Assembly (NCBI GenBank): GCA_021780395.1
Contig: JAJXYU010000315.1
Location: forward strand, 1-7,625
DNA length: 7,625 nt
Reading direction: 5' to 3'
Source of the DNA: Pseudomonadota bacterium
GTDB lineage: Bacteria > Pseudomonadota > Gammaproteobacteria > Steroidobacterales > Steroidobacteraceae
This document shows, one piece after another, positions 1-6,416 of the stretch. Both the position numbers and the translations under genes were made by a program. The notes beneath the pieces are model-generated. The model had not been told where the DNA came from. It did not search any database and saw only the letters and a program-made list of their open reading frames with translations. How positions within the stretch are numbered: the first letter of the stretch is position 1; the number at the start of each line of letters is the position of its first letter.

Positions 1-2145
1 GCGGGCGACGACGCCGTCGTCGGTGATGAAGCCGTCCTCGCGGCACAGGATTCCGTAGCGACACCGGCCGACGCCGAGATTCGCCCAGCTGTTCACGTAG
101 AGACGCTCGAGGAATTCGGCCGCTCCCGGGCCGACCACCTCGATCTTGCCGAGGGTCGAGGCGTCGAACAACCCGCAGGCCGAACGGACCGCCCGGCACT
201 CGCGCGCGACCGCGGCGTGCATGTCCTCGCCGTGCCGGGGGAAGTAACGGGCCCGTTTCCACATCCCGACGTCCTCGAAGACCGCGCCCGCGGCCGCGGC
301 CCAGGCGTGGATCGGGGTGCGTCGGACCGGATCGAACAGGTCGCCGCGGGACGGGCCCGCGAACGTCCCGAAGGTCGTCGGGGTATACGGCATCCGGAAC
401 GTGGTCAATCCGACGCGCGGGATCGGCGCGTCGATCGCGCGCGCGACGATCGCGAGCGCGTTCAGGTTCGATGTCTTGCCCTGGTCGGTCGCCATCCCCG
501 TGGTCGTGAACCGCTTCACGTGCTCGATCGAGCGGAAGCCCTCGCGAGTCGCGATCGCGAGGTCCTTGATCGTGACGTCGTGCTGCCAGTCGACGAAGGA
601 CTTCTGCGAGGCGTCGCTTGCGAACGGCACCGCGCCGAGATAGCCGCCACCGGTCGAGCGCGGGCTCGTCGACGCGATCCGCCGTGCCGTCGCCTTGCGC
701 GCCGGCGCCGATTCGGCGCCGGCCTCTAGACCATCGGCGATCACCGCGGCGAGATCGGTCACGCCCCGGCACGCACCGGCGGAACGCTCACGTTCCGCCG
801 AGCGCTCCGGCAGGAACGCCAGGTGATCGTCGCTCCAGCGCAGCTTCCCGCGGGATTGGGAGAACAGGTGCACGCTCGGCGTGAAGCCGCCGGACATCAG
901 CACCGCATCGCAGGCGAGAGTCCGTCGATCGGTGCTCGTGCCGGCGGACGTCGTGCGTGCGATCGTGACTCCGGCGACCCGCCGGTTGCCGCTAGTCCCG
1001 AGCACGGTCGCCGACTCGGTGACCTCGATACCGGCTGCGCGGGCCGCCGCGGGCAGCTCGCCGCTCCCCACCGGTCGCAGGTCCGCGATCCCGACGACCG
1101 TGACACCGGCGTCGCGCAGATCGATCGCCGCCTCGTAGCCCGCGTCAGTGGCAGTGACCAGTGCGACGCGGTCGCCGACGCGCACGCCGTAGCGGTTGAG
1201 GTAGGTGCGCGCCGCGCCCGCGAGCATCACCCCTGGCCGGTCGTTGCCCGGAAACACGAGCGGCCGCTCGACCGATCCGGTCGCGATCACCACCGATCGC
1301 GCGCGCACCTGCCAGAGCCGCTCGCGCGCCGCATCGGGTGCGGGGGCGGCGAGGTGGTCGGTCAATCGTTCGGCGAGGCCGATCAGGTTGTGGGGGAAAT
1401 AACCGAACGCGGTCGTTCGCGGCAGGCAGATCACGCGCGGCTGGGCCGCGAGCTCCGCGACCGCACGCGCAACCCACTCCGCGGCGCCCGCGCCGTCGAT
1501 CGTCGCATGCCGGTCGGCGAGGAGCGAGCCGCCGAATTCGTTCTGCTCGTCGCAGATCATCACCCGTGCGCCCTGATCGGCGGCGGCGAGCGCGGCCGCG
1601 AGGCCGGCCGGGCCGGCGCCGACCACCAGCACGTCGCAGTGCGCGTAGCATTGCGCGTATCGGTCGGGATCGGGCTCCGTGGGCGCGAGGCCGAGTCCCG
1701 CCGCGCGGCGGATCACCGGTTCGTAGAGCGACTTCCACGCGCGCTTCGGCCACATGAAGGTCTTGTAGTAGAAGCCCGCCGGGAACAGCGGCGACAGCCA
1801 GTCGTTGATCCGGCCGACGTCGCGCGCGAGGCTCGGCCAGCGGTTCAGGCTCAGGGCGTCGAGACCCTCGTACAGCTCGACCTGCGTCGCACGCAGATCC
1901 GGCGTCACGCGCGCCGCATCGCGACGTACTGTGACCAGCGCGCTCGGCTCTTCCGCGCCGGCGGTCAGGATCCCGCGCGGACGGTGATACTTGAACGAAC
2001 GTCCGACCAGGTGCACGCCGTTCGCGAGCAGCGCCGACGCGAGCGTATCCCCGGCCAGCCCCTCGTAGCGAACCCCGTCGAAACGGAACGTCAGGGTGCG
2101 CGTCCGGTCGACGCGTCCGCCGCTCGCGGTGCGCCATCGGCTCAT
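1..2145 (-). CDS. soxA: Sarcosine oxidase, alpha subunit (heterotetrameric type), C-terminus cut by window edge
   Basis: This is the large subunit of cytoplasmic heterotetrameric sarcosine oxidase, which converts sarcosine, O2 and THF to glycine, H2O2 and 5,10-methylene-THF. I translated 715 codons without a stop; the family is usually about 950-1000 residues, so roughly a quarter lies beyond position 1. Residues 12-100 form the ferredoxin-like N-terminal domain, with the family-typical GRSFKYHRPRGILTAGAEEP at 48-67. A Rossmann dinucleotide site (VVGAGPAGLAAA) lies at about 174-185. A second strand, VVIATGSVERP, at about 285-295 belongs to the same NAD-binding unit. RFTTTGMATDQGKTSN at about 545-560 is also typical of SoxA. 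A GcvT-like folate domain starts near 600 and retains the ITDD stretch at 707-710. The ATG at 2145 overlaps the soxD stop (ATGA) and is preceded by GGGAG seven bases upstream, so translational coupling is likely. The stretch at residues 449-482 carries two strong inverted repeats, listed separately. Confidence 0.97.
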   Translation of the reverse strand, partial: MSRWRTASGGRVDRTRTLTFRFDGVRYEGLAGDTLASALLANGVHLVGRSFKYHRPRGILTAGAEEPSALVTVRRDAARVTPDLRATQVELYEGLDALSLNRWPSLARDVGRINDWLSPLFPAGFYYKTFMWPKRAWKSLYEPVIRRAAGLGLAPTEPDPDRYAQCYAHCDVLVVGAGPAGLAAALAAADQGARVMICDEQNEFGGSLLADRHATIDGAGAAEWVARAVAELAAQPRVICLPRTTAFGYFPHNLIGLAERLTDHLAAPAPDAARERLWQVRARSVVIATGSVERPLVFPGNDRPGVMLAGAARTYLNRYGVRVGDRVALVTATDAGYEAAIDLRDAGVTVVGIADLRPVGSGELPAAARAAGIEVTESATVLGTSGNRRVAGVTIARTTSAGTSTDRRTLACDAVLMSGGFTPSVHLFSQSRGKLRWSDDHLAFLPERSAERERSAGACRGVTDLAAVIADGLEAGAESAPARKATARRIASTSPRSTGGGYLGAVPFASDASQKSFVDWQHDVTIKDLAIATREGFRSIEHVKRFTTTGMATDQGKTSNLNALAIVARAIDAPIPRVGLTTFRMPYTPTTFGTFAGPSRGDLFDPVRRTPIHAWAAAAGAVFEDVGMWKRARYFPRHGEDMHAAVARECRAVRSACGLFDASTLGKIEVVGPGAAEFLERLYVNSWANLGVGRCRYGILCREDGFITDDGVVAR
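701..723. repeat. Perfect 10-bp inverted repeat with 3-nt loop inside soxA
   Basis: The arms GCCGGCGCCG (701-710) and CGGCGCCGGC (714-723) are exact reverse complements around the loop ATT. The repeat lies within the soxA reading frame, where the mRNA strand encodes the segment AGAESAPA. There is no U-run downstream on either strand, so it does not look like an intrinsic terminator. The alternating GC composition of alanine and glycine codons makes chance formation easier than for the neighbouring 777-800 repeat. Function is unknown. Confidence 0.8.
777..800. repeat. Perfect 10-bp inverted repeat with 4-nt loop inside soxA
   Basis: The arms CGGCGGAACG (777-786) and CGTTCCGCCG (791-800) are exact reverse complements around CTCA. 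In the soxA frame this encodes SAERERSAG, a charged segment between the KLRW region and the AGACRG region that looks like a variable linker. The arms include AT pairs, so the match is not merely GC alternation. No T-run follows on either strand, so a Rho-independent terminator is unlikely. It lies 53 bases from the similar repeat at 701-723. Chance, a small palindromic insertion or an mRNA structure are all possible. Confidence 0.82.
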
Positions 2146-2435
2146 CGCGGCGCTCCCGTCGCGATCACGGGCTTCGGTTCGCCGATCCGGTACGAGGCGA
2201 GGAACTGATCCGTGGTCGTGTCGCGCAGCGCGTTGAAGAAGCGCCCGCAACCGCGCGCATGGCGCCAGCGCTCCGCATGCACCCCCCTGGCGTTGGTGCG
2301 CATGTAGAGGTACTCCGCCCAGGCCGCGTCGTCGAGCGTCGAGGGGTCGGCGGGGCGGACGAGGTGCGCCTCGCCGCCATAGGTGAACTCGATTTCAGGC
2401 CGTTCGCCGCAATACGGGCAGGGGATCAGCAGCAT
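2142..2435 (-). CDS. soxD: Sarcosine oxidase, delta subunit
   Basis: This is the small zinc-binding subunit of heterotetrameric sarcosine oxidase, 97 residues, a normal length for the family. Zinc ligands are visible as the CPYCG motif (Cys6 and Cys9) and RHARGC (His59 and Cys63), which is the family's CxxC...HxxxC pattern. Its role is structural: it packs against the alpha subunit and stabilises the complex. It has no flavin-binding motif and no signal peptide. It starts 12 nt after the soxB stop and its TGA overlaps the soxA ATG by four bases, the classic soxB-soxD-soxA order. The Shine-Dalgarno sequence is weak, so translation probably depends on coupling from soxB. Confidence 0.97.
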   Translation of the reverse strand: MLLIPCPYCGERPEIEFTYGGEAHLVRPADPSTLDDAAWAEYLYMRTNARGVHAERWRHARGCGRFFNALRDTTTDQFLASYRIGEPKPVIATGAPR

Positions 2436-2447
2436 GGGGCGTCTCGT

Positions 2448-3707
2448 TCAGTGGGCGACCGCGGCCGCGGCGGCCTCGTCGATCAGGTGTCCGTCGCGGA
2501 ATCGTTCGATCGTGAAAGGCGCGTTGATCGGATGCGGCTCGTCGTTCGCGATGGTCCAGGCGAACAGGTGCGCCGAACCGGGTGTCGCCTTGAACCCGCC
2601 GGTGCCCCAACCGCAGTTCACGTACAGGCCCGGCACCGGGGTCTTCGCGATGATCGGCGAGCGATCCGGTGTCACGTCGACGATTCCGCCCCAGTTGCGC
2701 ATCATGCGCATCCGACGGAACATCGGGAACAGCTCGCAGATCGCGTCGAGCGTGTGCATGTTGATGTGCAGCGCACCGCGCTGCGTGTACGAGGTGTACG
2801 CGTCGGTGCCGGCGCCGATCACCAGCTCTCCCTTGTCGGACTGGCTGACGTACGCGTGGATCGTGTTCGACATCGCGACGCAGGGGAATACCGGCTTCAC
2901 CGGTTCGGATACCAGCGCCTGCAGCGGGTAGCTCTCGAGCGGCAACCGCACACCGGCGAGCGAGAGCACCGCGCTCGTGTTGCCGGCCGCGGACACGCCG
3001 ACCTTGCCCGCGCGGATCGAACCGCGCGTCGTCTCGAGCGCCTCGACCCGGCCCTGCGCGTCGCGGCGTATCCCGGTCACTTCGCAGTTCTCGATGATGT
3101 CCACGCCGAGTTCGCTCGCGGCGCGCGCATAACCCCACGCGACCGCGTCATGCCGGGCCGTGCCGCCGCGGCGCTGCAGCGCCGCGCCGAGCACCGGGTA
3201 GCGGATGTCCGGCTCGATGTTCAGGGGCGGGCAGAACGCCTTCGCCTCCTCGGGGGTGAGCCATTCGTTGTCGACGCCGCTGCAGCGGTTCGCGTGGACG
3301 TGACGCTTGAACACCTGCACGTCGTGCACCGTGTGGGCGAGCATCATCACGCCGCGCGGCGAGAACATCACGTTGTAGTTCAGCACCTGGGAGAGGTCCT
3401 CCCAGAGCTTCACCGAATGGTCGTAGAGCGCGGCGCTCTCGGCGAACAGGTAGTTCGACCGGATGATCGTCGTGTTCCGCCCGGTGTTGCCGCCGCCGAT
3501 CCAGCCCTTCTCGACGACCGCGATCCGGCCGAGCCGGTGTTCCGCCGCGAGGTAATACGCGGCGCCGAGCCCATGACCGCCGCCACCGACGATCACGACG
3601 TCGTAGGAGGACTTCGGTTCGCTCTTGCGCCACTGCGGCTCCCAGGAGCGATGGCCGCCGAGCGCACGCCGCAGCAGCGACAGGGCGGAGAAACGTTGTT
3701 TGCTCAT
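2448..3707 (-). CDS. soxB: Sarcosine oxidase, beta subunit (FAD/FMN-binding, catalytic)
   Basis: This catalytic subunit of heterotetrameric sarcosine oxidase has 419 residues, close to the usual length of about 400-420. It is a D-amino-acid-oxidase (DAO) family flavoprotein. After a basic N-terminal extension (1-34), the ADP-binding fold appears as [20 protein letters not shown] (35-54), followed by a glutamate at 66 at the end of the second strand. [12 protein letters not shown] (181-192) contains His186, which by motif position corresponds to the histidine that covalently holds FMN at the alpha-beta interface. The C-terminal FAD-contacting segment is [16 protein letters not shown] (364-379). 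The protein ends in a short alanine run. The ATG at 3707 was chosen because homology begins just after it; the same frame stays open upstream to 5231, but only as a shadow of the dehydrogenase gene. A modest GGGTGA lies upstream of the start. It follows the dehydrogenase by 20 nt and precedes soxD by 12 nt. Confidence 0.97.
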   Translation of the reverse strand: MSKQRFSALSLLRRALGGHRSWEPQWRKSEPKSSYDVVIVGGGGHGLGAAYYLAAEHRLGRIAVVEKGWIGGGNTGRNTTIIRSNYLFAESAALYDHSVKLWEDLSQVLNYNVMFSPRGVMMLAHTVHDVQVFKRHVHANRCSGVDNEWLTPEEAKAFCPPLNIEPDIRYPVLGAALQRRGGTARHDAVAWGYARAASELGVDIIENCEVTGIRRDAQGRVEALETTRGSIRAGKVGVSAAGNTSAVLSLAGVRLPLESYPLQALVSEPVKPVFPCVAMSNTIHAYVSQSDKGELVIGAGTDAYTSYTQRGALHINMHTLDAICELFPMFRRMRMMRNWGGIVDVTPDRSPIIAKTPVPGLYVNCGWGTGGFKATPGSAHLFAWTIANDEPHPINAPFTIERFRDGHLIDEAAAAAVAH

Positions 3708-3727
3708 TCGCGCGTCACCCGCGGATA

Positions 3728-6193
3728 TCAGGCCCGCAGGTCCTTGTTCTCCGGATCGTACGGCGAGTCGACGAGCACGGTCGCGGACTTGCGCTCGCCG
3801 AGGATCTCGATGCTGAGTTCGGTGCCGACCGCGGCGAACGCCGGGTCGATGTAGCCGATCGCGAGGCTCTTCCTGAGCGCATGTCCGTAGTAGCCCGACG
3901 TCGCCCGGCCGATCAGCCGTCCCCGGCCATCGAACAGCGGTTCGTTGCCGAGCGGGTCCGCGTCGGTCACGCCGTGCACCTCGAGCGTGACGAAGCGGTG
4001 CGGCACGCCGGCCGCGAGCTGCTTCTCGAGCGCCTCCCGGCCGACGAACGGGCCCTTGTTCATCCGCACGAAGCGGTCCAGGCCCGCTTCGAACGGAGAG
4101 TAGTCGGGCGTGAGGTCGGTGCCCCACATCCGGTAGGACTTCTCCATGCGCAGCGACTCCATCGCGCGCATTCCGACCATCCCGATGCCGTGCGGCGCGC
4201 CGGCCGCGAGCAGCGCATCGAACAGATGGTGCGCGTACTCGATCGGAAAGTGCAGCTCCCAGCCGAGCGCGCCGACGAAATTCACGCGCAGCAGGTAGAC
4301 GTCGCTCGCAAGACCGACCTCGGCGACGCGCCCGGTGAGCCACGGGAACGCGGCGTTGTCGAGCGGACCGTCCACGAGCGTGCTCAGCACCTCGCGCGAG
4401 CGCGGTCCGGCCACCACGAAGCAGCCGCGGCTCGTGGTGATGTTGCGCAGGTCGATCCGGCCGGCCGCGTCGGCGGGCAGCATCTTCTGCAGGTAGTCGC
4501 CGTCGTAGCGCTCGGCGGCGCCCGCGCTGACCACGTAGAAATGGTCCTCGCCGAGCTTGGTGATCGTGAATTCCGAGCGGATCCCGCCGCGCGGGGTCAG
4601 CGCGTGCGACAGCGCCATCCGGCCTACCTTGGTCGGCACCTTGTTCGCGACCAGGCTGTCGAGCCAGGCCTCCGCCCCGGGGCCGGATACCTCGTGCTTG
4701 GTGAACGGCGACAGGTCGATGATCCCGACCGATTCGCGCATCCGCCGCGCCTCGTTGCCGACGTGCTCGAAGTAGTTCGTCCGGCGGAAGCTCCACCGAT
4801 CCTTCGGCTCGACGCCCGGCGGGGCGAACCAGTTCGGGCGTTCCCAGCCGTAGCGCTGGCCGAAGACCGCGCCCATGCGCGCGAGCTTGTCGTAGATCGG
4901 GCTCGTCTTCGCCGGCCGCGCGTCCTCGCGCTCCTCGTCCGGGAAGTGGATCGTGAAGACGTTGCGGTAGGTCTCCTCGTTCTTGGTGACGACGTAGCGC
5001 TTGCTCGTGTAGGGGCCGAAGCGGCGCGGATCCACCGCCGCCATGTCGATCCCCGGTTGGCCCTCGACGATCCATTCGGCGAGCTGCCAGCCGGAACCGC
5101 CGGCCGCGGTGATGCCGAAGCTGTGACCCTCGTTGAGCCACAGGTTGCGGGCACCCCAGGCGGGCCCGATCAACGGGCTGCCGTCCGGCGTGTAGGCGAT
5201 CGGTCCGTTCACGATCTCCTTGATCCCGCACGCCGCGATCGACGGGACGCGGCGCATCGCCGCCTCGACGTGCGGCAGCATGCGCTCGAGATCGCCTTCG
5301 AACAGGCTCTTGCCGAACCAGTCGGGCACGCCGTCGGCGAAGCGGGCCGGCGCGCCGGCTTCGTAGGGCCCGAGGATCCAGCCCATGCGCTCTTCACGCA
5401 GGTAATAGGACTTGTCGGACTCGCGCAGCACCGCGAGCTCGCGGCCGCCGCGCTGCCGGTACGCCTTGAGCTCGGCGGACTCGTCGTAGACGATGTACTG
5501 ATGCTCGACCGGGATCGACGGCACGTTGATCCCGAACAGCCGCCCGGTCTGCCGTGCGTAGTTGCCGGTCGCACAGACCACGTGCTCGGCGACGATCTCG
5601 CCCTTGGAGGTGGTCAAGGCCCATTCGCCGGAGGGCGTGCGGCGCACTCCGGTCACTTCGGTGTGCTCATGGATCTCGGCGCCACGGCTGCGCGCGCCCT
5701 TGCGCAGCGCCATCGTGAGGTCCGCCGGGGCGATGTGGCCGTCATCCGGGTGATACAGCGCCCCGATCACCTTCGCAGTCTCCCGGTCGTCGCCGAGGTC
5801 GATCAACGGCCACAGATCGCGGACCTCGTTCGGGCCGATCACCTGGAAGGGCACCCCGATCGTGTTCGCGGTGCCGCAGTACTTGCGATATTCGTCCATT
5901 CGGTCGCGGCAGGTCGCGAGCCGCAGGTTCCCGGTCACGTGGAAGCTCACGTCCTGACCGGTCTCGGCGGGCAGCTTCTTGTACAGGTCGACCGAATACT
6001 TGTGCAGTTGGCCCACCGTGTAGCTCATGTTGAACAGCGGCAGGAGACCGGCCGCATGCCACGTCGATCCCGCCGTCAGTTCGGAGCGCTCGAGCAGCAC
6101 GACGTCCGTCCACCCCTTGCGCGCCAGGTGATACAGCGTGCTGACACCGACGACGCCGCCGCCGATCACGACGACGCGGGCATGAGTTTTCAT
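3728..6193 (-). CDS. Dimethylglycine/sarcosine dehydrogenase-like FAD oxidoreductase with C-terminal GcvT folate domain
   Basis: The 821-residue protein has the full architecture of the DMGDH/SARDH family. An N-terminal DAO domain (about 6-365) carries the dinucleotide motif [21 protein letters not shown] (7-27). The [10 protein letters not shown] motif (40-49) includes His46, the position that carries covalently bound FAD in mammalian DMGDH and SARDH. The FAD-closing [22 protein letters not shown] lies at 354-375. A linker FAO_M domain (about 370-425) follows, then the GcvT aminomethyltransferase domain (about 430-715) and the GcvT C-terminal barrel (about 725-810). The likely reaction is oxidative N-demethylation of dimethylglycine to sarcosine, with the one-carbon unit passed to THF. 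I prefer dimethylglycine over sarcosine as substrate because a complete sarcosine oxidase follows, but another secondary or tertiary N-methyl amine cannot be excluded. The ATG at 6193 has GGAG about ten bases upstream. It is the first gene of the operon and has no signal peptide. Confidence 0.9.
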   Translation of the reverse strand: MKTHARVVVIGGGVVGVSTLYHLARKGWTDVVLLERSELTAGSTWHAAGLLPLFNMSYTVGQLHKYSVDLYKKLPAETGQDVSFHVTGNLRLATCRDRMDEYRKYCGTANTIGVPFQVIGPNEVRDLWPLIDLGDDRETAKVIGALYHPDDGHIAPADLTMALRKGARSRGAEIHEHTEVTGVRRTPSGEWALTTSKGEIVAEHVVCATGNYARQTGRLFGINVPSIPVEHQYIVYDESAELKAYRQRGGRELAVLRESDKSYYLREERMGWILGPYEAGAPARFADGVPDWFGKSLFEGDLERMLPHVEAAMRRVPSIAACGIKEIVNGPIAYTPDGSPLIGPAWGARNLWLNEGHSFGITAAGGSGWQLAEWIVEGQPGIDMAAVDPRRFGPYTSKRYVVTKNEETYRNVFTIHFPDEEREDARPAKTSPIYDKLARMGAVFGQRYGWERPNWFAPPGVEPKDRWSFRRTNYFEHVGNEARRMRESVGIIDLSPFTKHEVSGPGAEAWLDSLVANKVPTKVGRMALSHALTPRGGIRSEFTITKLGEDHFYVVSAGAAERYDGDYLQKMLPADAAGRIDLRNITTSRGCFVVAGPRSREVLSTLVDGPLDNAAFPWLTGRVAEVGLASDVYLLRVNFVGALGWELHFPIEYAHHLFDALLAAGAPHGIGMVGMRAMESLRMEKSYRMWGTDLTPDYSPFEAGLDRFVRMNKGPFVGREALEKQLAAGVPHRFVTLEVHGVTDADPLGNEPLFDGRGRLIGRATSGYYGHALRKSLAIGYIDPAFAAVGTELSIEILGERKSATVLVDSPYDPENKDLRA

Positions 6194-6226
6194 GGATCAG
6201 GATCTCCGTCTTGGGGCTTGTGCGGC

Positions 6227-6255
6227 AGTGTATCGAGCGCCCACCGGAAGGCGAC
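6227..6255 (-). promoter_or_regulatory. Candidate activator-dependent promoter of the catabolic operon
   Basis: Reading leftwards, a -10-like hexamer TACACT (6232-6227) matches the sigma-70 consensus at four of six positions. The hexamer 17 bp upstream (GTCGCC, 6255-6250) is a very poor -35. A weak -35 is expected at promoters that need an AraC-type activator. The implied transcription start near 6220 would leave a leader of about 27 nt before the ATG at 6193. The 21-bp-spaced repeats would then cover roughly -42 to -71, a typical activator position. This is inference from sequence pattern only. Confidence 0.35.
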
Positions 6256-6261
6256 GCCATT

Positions 6262-6291
6262 TGCGACAATGGTTGTTGGAAATGCGTCAAT
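6262..6291. promoter_or_regulatory. Two 9-bp direct repeats 21 bp apart: candidate operator for the AraC-type regulator
   Basis: TGCGACAAT (6262-6270) and TGCGTCAAT (6283-6291) differ at one base, and their starts are exactly 21 bp apart, about two helical turns. AraC-family proteins carry two helix-turn-helix motifs per monomer and often bind as dimers to direct half-sites about 21 bp apart, as at araI1-araI2. Read on the minus strand the half-sites are ATTGTCGCA and ATTGACGCA. The placement is upstream of the predicted leftward promoter and next to the regulator gene. A weaker, inverted copy (ATGCGTAA on the minus strand) lies at 6359-6366. Confidence 0.55.
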
Positions 6292-6340
6292 CCGGCCCGT
6301 TGAAACGCCCTTCGGGGCCGCAAACGTGTTCGAAATACGA

Positions 6341-6354
6341 CAGATTCCTATCTG
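6341..6354. repeat. Short perfect inverted repeat upstream of the regulator
   Basis: CAGAT (6341-6345) and ATCTG (6350-6354) are perfect reverse complements around TCCT. The repeat ends four bases before the candidate -35 of the regulator promoter, a position suited to an operator. At five bases per arm it could also be chance. Confidence 0.35.
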
Positions 6355-6358
6355 AAAG

Positions 6359-6387
6359 TTACGCATCGACCTCTGCGATGGCATAAT
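6359..6387 (+). promoter_or_regulatory. Candidate promoter of the regulator gene
   Basis: CATAAT (6382-6387) matches the -10 consensus TATAAT at five of six positions. A weak -35-like TTACGC (6359-6364) sits 17 bp upstream. Transcription would start near 6394, giving a leader of only about 23-38 nt depending on which start codon is used. The weak inverted operator half-site at 6359-6366 overlaps this -35, which would allow autoregulation. The call rests on the -10 match and its position. Confidence 0.4.
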
Positions 6388-6416
6388 TCTAACGCTGCAT
6401 CCGTGCCGAATCGACA

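Larger units (their letters stand above)
6194..6416. promoter_or_regulatory. Divergent intergenic control region between the sox operon and its regulator
   Basis: This is the only substantial non-coding stretch in the window (223 bp) and is visibly richer in A and T than the flanking genes. It must carry the promoters for both the leftward catabolic operon and the rightward regulator. It contains a 21-bp-spaced direct repeat (6262-6291), a CCATT-N6-AATGG inverted repeat (6257-6272), a UUCG-type short hairpin (6307-6318), a CAGAT-N4-ATCTG inverted repeat (6341-6354) and candidate -10 elements on each strand. No small ORF or RNA gene is convincing here. Confidence 0.85.

Noticed and set aside
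1..22. Seven-base inverted repeat around GCC at the left edge
   Set aside because: It is formed by Asp-Asp-Gly-Val-Val codons of the conserved ITDD region; stems of this length are expected by chance in such GC-rich DNA.
435..446. Alternating CG tract TCGCGCGCGCGA inside soxA
   Set aside because: Short, within normal Ala/Arg codons (IVARAID), and typical of this base composition.
823..2208. A 461-codon plus-strand open frame and a 330-codon minus-strand frame over soxA
   Set aside because: Both overlap well-conserved SoxA coding sequence in other frames and have shadow-like composition.
2459..2470. Palindrome CCGCGGCCGCGG, also present at 288-299
   Set aside because: Both copies fall on alanine runs encoded by GCC/GCG codons, so codon use explains them.
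2259..3854. A 531-codon plus-strand open frame antisense to soxB and part of soxD
   Set aside because: It is a composition-driven shadow of soxB; no domain, no plausible ribosome-binding site, and low-complexity Arg/His/Ala-rich sequence.
3708..5231. In-frame open extension upstream of soxB that would make a 927-residue protein
   Set aside because: The extension lies inside the dehydrogenase gene in a different frame and has no family similarity; SoxB similarity begins after the ATG at 3707 and its length is then normal.
6307..6318. GCCC-TTCG-GGGC hairpin as a possible terminator or riboswitch part
   Set aside because: Only four base pairs, no T-run, and it lies upstream of both candidate transcription starts, so it is probably not transcribed.
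3881..6355. An 824-codon open frame on the plus strand, antisense to the dehydrogenase gene
   Set aside because: The sense-strand protein is a clear full-length family member. The antisense frame is rich in Arg, His, Val and Asp with no recognisable domain, as expected from GC-rich third positions, and it runs into the regulatory region.
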